Shown here in pieces: positions 1 through 4,874 of a DNA stretch of 5,780 nt. Made by a program: the position numbers and the translations under genes. The notes beneath the pieces were generated by a model that saw nothing but the letters and a program-made list of their open reading frames with translations, ran no database searches and was not told the DNA's origin. How positions within the stretch are numbered: the stretch's first letter is position 1; each line of letters opens with the position of its first letter. The stretch covers positions 1 to 5,780 of the forward strand of contig JAICXI010000140.1 in the NCBI GenBank assembly GCA_025980505.1. The letters run 5' to 3'. The DNA is from a bacterium (GTDB taxonomy: Bacteria > Oederibacteriota > Muellerivitia > Muellerivitales > Muellerivitaceae).

Positions 1-80
1 ATGCCCTTCAAGCGGATCAGGAGGATTTTTCGGGGCGGGTGTGAAAGCCCGGCATGGCCGGGATGGATCGGAATGGGCAT
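1..80 (-). CDS. Glycosyltransferase family 9 protein, N-terminal fragment (partial)
   Basis: An ATG at 80-78 opens a frame that stays open to the left edge and gives 26 codons. Residues 18-26 read KILLIRLKG, which matches the first beta strand and start of the nucleotide-sugar-binding loop of GT9 heptosyltransferases (usual form KILIIRLxxxGDV). The GD pair would fall just outside the window. The first 17 residues are a proline- and histidine-rich extension before the conserved strand; no other ATG, GTG or TTG lies in frame before it. The start is three bases after the ilvE stop codon and in the same frame, so the two genes are probably co-transcribed. No well-spaced Shine-Dalgarno is visible, which suggests translational coupling. 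The family call rests on nine residues and the neighbouring GT9 genes, so it is likely but not certain. Confidence 0.6.
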   Translation of the reverse strand, partial: MPIPIHPGHAGLSHPPRKILLIRLKG

Positions 81-83
81 CCC

Positions 84-1001
84 TTACCCGACGGGCGTCA
101 GCCAGTCGAACCGGTCGGGGGTTTCCCCCCTCAGGATGTCGAAAAAGGCCTTCTGTATTTTTTCCGTGACCGTCCCCCTCTTGCCGTTGCCGATCACGAT
201 ATTGTCGATGCGGGAAACGGGCACGATTTCGGCCGCCGTCCCCGACAAGAAAACCTCGTCGGCGATGTAGAGGCCTTCCCGCGGCAGGACCTGCTGGCGG
301 ATTTCAATGCCGAGGTCGCGCGCCAGGACGAATATGGAGTGGCGGGTGATGCCGGCCAGGATGGCCGAACTGGTGGGCGGCGTAAAGATGACGCCGTTTT
401 TCACCATGAACACGTTCTCGCCCGAGCCCTCGGACACATACCCGTAATGGTCCAGCGCGATGGCCTCGTCAAACTCGTCCTGCACGGCCTCCATTTTCAT
501 CAATTGGGAATTCAAGTAGTTCCCCCCCGCCTTGGCCAGGGTGGGGAAGGTATTGGGGGCCGGCCTTTGCCAGGAGGAAATGCGCACCGAGATTCCCTTT
601 TCAAGCGATTCCTCCCCCAAATAGGAACCCCAGGCCCAGGCCGCGATGGCGCATTGCACCGGGTTTTTAAGGGGGTAAAGGCCCATGGCGCCGTAACCGC
701 GGAAGGCAAAGGGGCGGATGTAGCAGGATTTCAGCTTGTTGACCCTCACGACCTTGAGGACGGCTTCCATGAACTGGTTTTTGGTATAGGGAATGTCCAT
801 GCGGTAAATCTTGGCGGAATCGTAAAGGCGGTCGATGTGGGCGTCCAGCCGGAAGATGCCCGGCCCCTGTTTGGTGCTGTAACAACGGATGCCTTCGAAC
901 ACGTTGGAACCGTAATGGACCACGTGGGACAGGATATGAATGTGGGCTTTCTTCCAATCAACGAGCTTTCCGTCAAACCAGATTTTGCCTTTACCGAACA
1001 C
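84..1001 (-). CDS. ilvE: Branched-chain amino acid aminotransferase (IlvE)
   Basis: This cytoplasmic fold-type IV PLP enzyme reversibly transfers the amino group between glutamate and the keto acids of leucine, isoleucine and valine, the last step of their synthesis. The protein is 305 residues, close to the roughly 309 of E. coli IlvE, and is collinear with it. Visible landmarks are HYGSNVFEGIR (29-39), Arg58 in DRLYDS (PLP phosphate), YIRP (94-97), the Schiff-base lysine Lys157 in TLAKAGGNYL, Glu191 in SEGSGEN (pyridine nitrogen), GITR (217-220) and SGTAAEI (253-259). The start is GTG. It is supported by a GAGGAG ribosome-binding site six bases upstream and by the N-terminal match to the family. 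No key residue is missing. D-amino-acid aminotransferase and aminodeoxychorismate lyase share the fold, but the length and motifs fit IlvE. It sits between a membrane protein gene and a GT9 gene, an unusual place for it. Confidence 0.95.
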   Translation of the reverse strand: MFGKGKIWFDGKLVDWKKAHIHILSHVVHYGSNVFEGIRCYSTKQGPGIFRLDAHIDRLYDSAKIYRMDIPYTKNQFMEAVLKVVRVNKLKSCYIRPFAFRGYGAMGLYPLKNPVQCAIAAWAWGSYLGEESLEKGISVRISSWQRPAPNTFPTLAKAGGNYLNSQLMKMEAVQDEFDEAIALDHYGYVSEGSGENVFMVKNGVIFTPPTSSAILAGITRHSIFVLARDLGIEIRQQVLPREGLYIADEVFLSGTAAEIVPVSRIDNIVIGNGKRGTVTEKIQKAFFDILRGETPDRFDWLTPVG

Positions 1002-1007
1002 GTTGGA

Positions 1008-1013
1008 CTCCTC
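1008..1013 (-). promoter_or_regulatory. Ribosome binding site of ilvE
   Basis: GAGGAG on the minus strand ends six bases before the GTG at 1001. It decides the ilvE start: the frame remains open upstream, but no upstream in-frame start has a comparable site. Confidence 0.7.
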
Positions 1014-1034
1014 GGGGGGTGGATAAGATGGTGC

Positions 1035-1040
1035 ATTATA
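1035..1040 (-). promoter_or_regulatory. Candidate -10 box upstream of ilvE
   Basis: A perfect TATAAT lies on the minus strand in the gap before ilvE. A transcript starting about seven bases downstream would have a leader of roughly 27 bases that includes the GAGGAG site. No good TTGACA-like -35 element is seen 16-18 bases upstream, so the promoter would be weak, activator-dependent, or read by a sigma factor with other -35 needs. Confidence 0.5.
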
Positions 1041-1118
1041 AATAGAAACCGCCGGTTTGGCGAGGCAGGACCGAATATTTTAGGGCCGCGCCGGCGGCGG
1101 CAGGGGCCCTCGAACCTT

Positions 1119-1138
1119 AAACAAACCGGAAGCCGGCC
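1119..1138 (-). terminator. Weak terminator-like hairpin after the membrane protein gene
   Basis: Read on the minus strand, a short stem (CCGG, three-base loop, CCGG, extendable by G-U pairs) is followed by TTTGTTT. It starts seven bases after the stop codon of the membrane protein gene. The stem is short and the T tract is interrupted, so it would be an inefficient terminator at best. A second GC-rich stem (six-base outer arms 1082-1087 and 1105-1110) lies further downstream in the same gap but lacks a T tract. Together with the TATAAT box at 1035-1040 they hint at a transcription boundary before ilvE. Confidence 0.25.
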
Positions 1139-1144
1139 CATGGT

Positions 1145-2488
1145 TCAATAAAAGCTTCCCTTGCGCCGTTCCCAAAGAAGCCGGTAATTCTTTTGCCGGA
1201 GGGCTTCCACGATCCTTCCCCGGTCCGTGTAAAGGGACCGGTCCTTCATCCGTTGGACCAGGAACCCGGTCTGGAACCAGAGGCTGGCGACCAGGCAGGC
1301 GGCGGCGAACCGCCGCCAGGCGGGTTTGGCGGAAACCCGGCTCCAAAGGTAAAAGTAATAAACCACGGTCAAGGGCAGGAAAAGATAGTACATGTGGGCC
1401 GCCGGCCCCGTCGAAGTGAACCAAAAGCAGACCCAAATCCAGGCCAGGCAGCCGAAGGTCAGCCACCGCAGGAAGGCCCCCTCCGGGTGCCGCTTGTCCT
1501 TGCCCCATCCGTAAAGGAGCAAGGCGAAAGGTTGGAGCCAGCCCACCAGGAGCAGGAAAAGGGCGGGCGGGTAAAGCCAGGGCGCGTGGTTCAGGAAGTC
1601 CAGCCGTTCGGCTGTGCCCGAGCCCAGGAACCGCGGCATCTCGAAACAGGGGAAGGAGAGATAACGCGCCAGCAGGGTGAAAAAACTCAGGAAATTGTCC
1701 AGGTTGAAAACCTGCGCCACCTTCACGATGCCGACGGGCCCGCTGGCGAACCCGTATTTCAAGAAGGTGGGCGCCAAAAAAACCGCCGGAAGGGCCGCCC
1801 CGCCGGCGAACCCCAGGGCTTCCTTTCCCCAACCGCCTTCCTTTTTCCACCTTCTCCAGGCGAAGCCGAATAAAACCAGGGGTGGCAGCAGTACCCAGGA
1901 CAAATGGAATTGCATGGCCCAAAACAAGCCGAACCCCATCCAGCCGAAAGCCCACGCGGGCGAAAGCCATGCCCTGGAAAATCCGGGCAAGCATTCCAAA
2001 AAGCCGATGAAAAAGAGCACGCTCCCGAACAACAAAAAAGACGGGTTCAAAATGTGGGTGGACCGGTTCAAGGTCCAAGGCAAAAGGGCGATCCAGGCGA
2101 AAACGAACCCGAAGGAAAGTTCGGGCAGGCGGCGCGTAATGTAACGGGCCAGCAGGGCAAGGGCCGACAGGGAAAGCAGGTTCAACAGGAGAAAAGGCGC
2201 TTCGGGAATGGGCAGCGGATAGAAAGGAAGCCCGACGGCCAGGCCTTCCAACGCCCCCGGAATTTGGGAGTGAAAGCCGGTAGTTAAAAGGTACTGGTCC
2301 GGCCCGAAATAAGGCCAGGTGCCGGTGGTGTAGCACTTCAGCCCGATCAAGTAGGTTTGCAAGGAGTCCCGCTCGACCTCGGTGGTCCCGTAGAAAAGAA
2401 GGGACAATCCGAAAAGAGTGCGGAAACAATAAAGGGCCAGGAAAAGCAGGAGGACCCGGGTTCGGTTGGACAAGGGCATGCCTTTCAC
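1145..2488 (-). CDS. Polytopic membrane protein, probable GT-C type glycosyltransferase
   Basis: The protein is 447 residues with about ten or eleven hydrophobic segments, roughly at 11-32, 97-115, 123-138, 148-167, 177-208, 225-245, 263-280, 303-327, 340-358, 364-382 and 391-410, plus a basic C-terminal tail (412-445). The first segment is followed by a long loop (33-95) containing TEVERD (36-41). In GT-C enzymes (GT39, ArnT and similar) an acidic residue in the first outer loop is catalytic, and that layout is the main reason for the call. These enzymes use polyprenyl-phosphate sugars and act on the outer face of the inner membrane. I cannot name the family, donor or acceptor; an O-antigen ligase or an unrelated membrane protein are alternatives. 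The start is uncertain. GTG at 2488 has no clear Shine-Dalgarno, and ATG at 2479, three codons in, would give a protein beginning MPLSNR. It lies 33 bases after a GT9 gene. Confidence 0.7.
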   Translation of the reverse strand: MKGMPLSNRTRVLLLFLALYCFRTLFGLSLLFYGTTEVERDSLQTYLIGLKCYTTGTWPYFGPDQYLLTTGFHSQIPGALEGLAVGLPFYPLPIPEAPFLLLNLLSLSALALLARYITRRLPELSFGFVFAWIALLPWTLNRSTHILNPSFLLFGSVLFFIGFLECLPGFSRAWLSPAWAFGWMGFGLFWAMQFHLSWVLLPPLVLFGFAWRRWKKEGGWGKEALGFAGGAALPAVFLAPTFLKYGFASGPVGIVKVAQVFNLDNFLSFFTLLARYLSFPCFEMPRFLGSGTAERLDFLNHAPWLYPPALFLLLVGWLQPFALLLYGWGKDKRHPEGAFLRWLTFGCLAWIWVCFWFTSTGPAAHMYYLFLPLTVVYYFYLWSRVSAKPAWRRFAAACLVASLWFQTGFLVQRMKDRSLYTDRGRIVEALRQKNYRLLWERRKGSFY

Positions 2489-2504
2489 GCGTAAAAAACG
2501 GCGG

Positions 2505-2510
2505 ATTATA
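2505..2510 (-). promoter_or_regulatory. Candidate -10 box upstream of the membrane protein gene
   Basis: A perfect TATAAT lies on the minus strand within the 33-base gap after the third GT9 gene. Transcription starting about seven bases downstream would leave a leader of only about 10 bases to the GTG at 2488, or about 19 to the ATG at 2479. That slightly favours the ATG. No convincing -35 element is present; the upstream bases are the GC-rich end of the preceding gene. Confidence 0.4.
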
Positions 2511-2521
2511 AGCGGAAAATC

Positions 2522-3556
2522 CTAGGGGCGGGCCTTCTTCGAGGCCAACTCCAATGCCTTGCGCCCCACGGCTTCCACGCCCAGGTGGTCCATGCAGGCC
2601 ATCAGGGGGCAACGGTCCAGGCCGCAATGGCTGCAGCCAATCTCCGCGTAAGCGGTTTGATGGGGCGCTTCATAGGGAAACCAGATTTCAGGTTCGCCCG
2701 GCCCGAAAATCCCAAGGGTGGGCGTGCCCAAAGCCGGGCCCACATGCATGGGTCCCGAGTCGTTGGCCACCAACAGGTCCGCGGCCTCGATAAAGGCCAT
2801 CAGGCCCCGGAGGGAAGGTTGGTTGACCAGGATCCAGTCCTTGTCCATGCGGGATTCCAACTCCCCGGCCAGGGGCCCTTCCTTGGGGCCCAGCAGGTAA
2901 AGGGGCCGGATGCCGTTGGATTGCAGGAAGCTCCCCAGTTCCACAAACCGTTGCAAGGGCCACCGCTTGGCCGGCCAGGATGCGCCGGGTGAAAGGACCG
3001 CCAGTTTTTCACCGGGGCGGAGGCGCGCCCTTTCGAGCAGTTTCCCCGCGTGGCTTTTCTCCTCGCCGGTCACCTTCAAGGAAGTCCGGTATCCCCCGCC
3101 GGCCGGGTACCCCAACGCGCGCCATTGGTCCAGGAAGGCTTCGGTCACGAGCCTGCGCCCCGAGGCGAGGGCCGGGGAGGAGGGTGGGGCCAACCGGTTG
3201 TAGGCCCAGGAGCGCCCCCCGATGTCGAACCCCACCCGGACGGGGGCTCCGCTCCAAAACGACATTTGGGCCGTGCGGGGATTCCCGAAAAGGTCGAGCA
3301 CCGCGTCGAACTTCAGGGACCGGATCCCTTTTTGGAATTGGAAAAGGTAGAAAGGGTCGTTCTTCCGCCTGGTTTGTAAGGCGAGGACGCCGGCGATGCC
3401 GGGATGGGCTTGAAGCGCCTCGGCGAAGGTATCCTCCACCAGGTACCAGACTTGCGCCCCCGGCTGGTCCCGGCGGATCACGTCGGCCAGCCCCGTGGCC
3501 AGGACCACGTCCCCCAAAAAGCGGGGACGGAGGATGAGGATTTTTTGAAAAGACAC
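2522..3556 (-). CDS. Glycosyltransferase family 9 (ADP-heptose:LPS heptosyltransferase-like)
   Basis: This GT-B fold protein probably transfers heptose or a related sugar from an ADP-linked donor to the LPS core on the cytoplasmic face of the inner membrane. With the GTG start at 3556 it has 344 residues, typical of GT9. Motifs in order: KILILRPRFLGD, with the Asp equivalent to the catalytic base of WaaC at residue 16; PGASWPAKRWP (190-200), donor-binding region with the conserved Lys; NDSGPMH (265-271), donor-binding loop; then Cys308, Cys311, Cys316 and Cys321 (CxxC-x4-C-x4-C), a pattern also common in WaaF-type proteins. The GTG places the conserved strand at the usual distance from the N-terminus. 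An in-frame TTG at 3574 would add six residues and has a GGAAG about 11 bases upstream, so it cannot be excluded. The family is clear; the exact sugar and acceptor are not, so no symbol is given. Confidence 0.9.
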   Translation of the reverse strand: MSFQKILILRPRFLGDVVLATGLADVIRRDQPGAQVWYLVEDTFAEALQAHPGIAGVLALQTRRKNDPFYLFQFQKGIRSLKFDAVLDLFGNPRTAQMSFWSGAPVRVGFDIGGRSWAYNRLAPPSSPALASGRRLVTEAFLDQWRALGYPAGGGYRTSLKVTGEEKSHAGKLLERARLRPGEKLAVLSPGASWPAKRWPLQRFVELGSFLQSNGIRPLYLLGPKEGPLAGELESRMDKDWILVNQPSLRGLMAFIEAADLLVANDSGPMHVGPALGTPTLGIFGPGEPEIWFPYEAPHQTAYAEIGCSHCGLDRCPLMACMDHLGVEAVGRKALELASKKARP

Positions 3557-3597
3557 TTTAGGATGCCCCGGCAATTGTTTTTTACTTCCGCCGATTT

Positions 3598-3632
3598 AAA
3601 AATCTTTTCCCGCGGGACCCCGGGGCCCGCGG
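3598..3632 (-). terminator. Intercistronic GC hairpin, possible attenuator or weak terminator
   Basis: Arms CCGCGGG (3610-3616) and CCCGCGG (3626-3632) form a perfect seven-pair, all-GC stem around a nine-base loop that is itself nearly self-complementary. On the minus strand it begins seven bases after the stop codon of the upstream GT9 gene. The run of five T residues starts seven bases after the stem rather than directly after it, so full termination is doubtful. Partial termination or protection of the upstream mRNA is plausible. Read on the plus strand it is followed at once by TTTTT and looks like a classical terminator, but no plus-strand gene precedes it. Confidence 0.35.
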
Positions 3633-3639
3633 TTTTTCC

Positions 3640-4689
3640 TTAAGCCCCCAAGGATCTTTTCAGGAGCTGCTTCAGGGCTTTCAACACCCCTTCCGGCTTC
3701 AACTCCACCATGCACTGGTGCTTTTTCTCGACGCATACCGGAAGGCCGCAGGGACGGCAGGGCACTTCTTGGATCACCAGGGGGTGCCTTTCGGGCGAAT
3801 AGGGATGCCGGCGGCCGGGCGACTCCGGTCCCCAGAGGGTCAAGGTGGGGGTTCCCACCGCCGCCGCCAGGTGCCGGGCATCCGTATCCACACCCAGGCC
3901 CGCCACCGACTTCCGGTAAAGTCCCGCCAAGGGCACCCAATCGAGGCCGGTGTAAGCCGGAAGTTCCCGGCCCAGCCCCTTTTCGACCTCTTCCAGCCCC
4001 TTTTTTTCCCACGGCATGCAGGTGAAGAAAACCTTGAAACCGTTGGCCAGGATCTCGCCCAAAACGGCGGCCCACTGCGCGGGATACCATTCTTGGGTCT
4101 TGCGTCCGGCCAGGGGATGGACGGCGATCACGGCCTCCCCGTCCCCGAATTGATGGGCCTTCCAAAAAATATCGGCGTACTGGAGGGCCTCCGGCGGCAC
4201 GGGCCAGAAACCTCCTTCCCGCTCCAACGGTTTGGGGGCCAACCCCAGTAGTTTCAAAACCCTCCGGTTCAGCTCCGTCACGGGCGCGGTAAGGGCGTCA
4301 CCGGCCGGGGCGTTCAAATCGTAAAAGCCCCTCAAGGAAGGCAGGCCCGGGCCCGCCTTCAACACGGCGCCGCTTTGGTGGACAAGTTGGGCGCTTCGGG
4401 TCGAGCCGGTTAAATCCAACGCCAGGTCGAAGCAACGCTTTTTCAAGGCGCCGACGAGCCTCCCACTTTTCCAAGCCCTCACCCAAAAGGACCTCCGTTC
4501 CACGGCGCCCGGGTGGTAGGCCAAAACTTCGTCCACCCAGCCGGATTTTCGGAAAAGGTCATAGGCCGACGGCCGCACCAACGCCGTGATCCGGGCGGAG
4601 GGAAAGGCGTCCCGCAGGGTTTCAAAACATGTTCCCGCCAGGAGGGTCTCCCCCAGGGGCCGCAACTTGACCGCCAGAATCCTTTTCAA
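3640..4689 (-). CDS. Divergent glycosyltransferase family 9 protein
   Basis: The protein is a 349-residue GT9-like (GT-B) glycosyltransferase, by position probably an LPS-core sugar transferase. The start chosen is TTG at 4689, because GAGGTG lies six bases upstream and the protein then begins MKRILAVKLRPLG, the normal GT9 opening. An ATG at 4737 would add 16 residues, but its purine-rich upstream region is one arm of a strong hairpin. The fold is recognisable: first strand, HPLAGRKTQEWYP (191-203), VDTDARH (267-273), then GTPTLTLWGPESPG and four cysteines at 311, 314, 319 and 326 (CxxC-x4-C-x6-C). Three usually conserved positions differ. The catalytic Asp after Gly in the first loop is Glu14, the Lys of the KRWP-type motif is Gln199, and the Gly of the D-S/T-G motif is Asp270. 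It could be a variant enzyme with another donor, or one with low activity. The frame is intact, which argues against a pseudogene. Confidence 0.85.
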   Translation of the reverse strand: MKRILAVKLRPLGETLLAGTCFETLRDAFPSARITALVRPSAYDLFRKSGWVDEVLAYHPGAVERRSFWVRAWKSGRLVGALKKRCFDLALDLTGSTRSAQLVHQSGAVLKAGPGLPSLRGFYDLNAPAGDALTAPVTELNRRVLKLLGLAPKPLEREGGFWPVPPEALQYADIFWKAHQFGDGEAVIAVHPLAGRKTQEWYPAQWAAVLGEILANGFKVFFTCMPWEKKGLEEVEKGLGRELPAYTGLDWVPLAGLYRKSVAGLGVDTDARHLAAAVGTPTLTLWGPESPGRRHPYSPERHPLVIQEVPCRPCGLPVCVEKKHQCMVELKPEGVLKALKQLLKRSLGA

Positions 4690-4695
4690 GCAAGG

Positions 4696-4701
4696 CACCT
4701 C
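4696..4701 (-). promoter_or_regulatory. Ribosome binding site deciding a TTG start
   Basis: GAGGTG on the minus strand ends six bases before the TTG at 4689. It is the best ribosome-binding site near this gene's 5' end and supports TTG over the upstream ATG at 4737. Confidence 0.6.
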
Positions 4702-4739
4702 ACGAAAACGTCCTACCGCAAAAACGATCGGAACCATGT

Positions 4740-4770
4740 CCCTCCCTCTCCCTTCCGGGGAGAGGGAGGG
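4740..4770. repeat. Perfect 13-bp palindrome, REP-like intergenic element
   Basis: CCCTCCCTCTCCC (4740-4752) and its exact reverse complement (4758-4770) flank a five-base loop. One arm is all pyrimidine and the other all purine. Dispersed intergenic palindromes built on CCCTCTCCC and GGGAGAGGG are common in bacterial chromosomes, which makes a REP-like repeat the first reading. If transcription starts at the TATAAT box at 4797-4802, the hairpin would form in the leader of the downstream GT9 gene and hide the purine-rich stretch before the ATG at 4737. On the plus strand it is followed by TATTTT. Only one copy is present here, so repeat status is an inference. Confidence 0.6.
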
Positions 4771-4796
4771 TATTTTGCCGCACAGGTCCGAAGATG

Positions 4797-4802
4797 ATTA
4801 TA
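4797..4802 (-). promoter_or_regulatory. Candidate -10 box upstream of the divergent GT9 gene
   Basis: A perfect TATAAT lies on the minus strand in the 185-base gap between two GT9 genes. Transcription starting near 4790 would give a leader of about 100 bases to the TTG at 4689, carrying the 13-bp hairpin. The -35 region is weak, with nothing close to TTGACA at 16-18 bases. The rest of the gap (4803-4874) shows no gene and no clear terminator for the upstream gene. Confidence 0.45.
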
Positions 4803-4874
4803 TGGGAAACGGCAAGACTTGGGACGGCCAGGGGCAGCCTTCTTCCGGATCGCGCGGTACGGCGGGGGTTTGGA

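Noticed and set aside
43..62. Hairpin (CCCGGC, three-base loop, GCCGGG) followed by CTTTC after ilvE, as a possible terminator
   Set aside because: The T tract has only three bases, and the hairpin lies inside the 5' part of the likely GT9 gene that starts at 80.
54..1151. A 365-codon open frame on the plus strand opposite ilvE
   Set aside because: It is antisense to a clear ilvE, its translation has no recognisable motif, and long opposite-strand frames are expected in GC-rich coding DNA.
1080..2627. A 515-codon minus-strand frame overlapping the membrane protein gene in another frame
   Set aside because: Its translation is rich in Arg, Pro and Gly without domain signals, while the overlapping frame gives a coherent multi-pass membrane protein.
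4690..4737. Upstream ATG start (4737) for the divergent GT9 gene
   Set aside because: The extra 16 residues do not fit the family, its purine-rich upstream stretch is locked in the 13-bp hairpin, and the TTG at 4689 has a well-spaced GAGGTG.
4757..4770. G-quadruplex in the purine arm of the palindrome
   Set aside because: Only three runs of three or more G are present on either strand, and the perfect complementary arm makes a simple hairpin far more likely.
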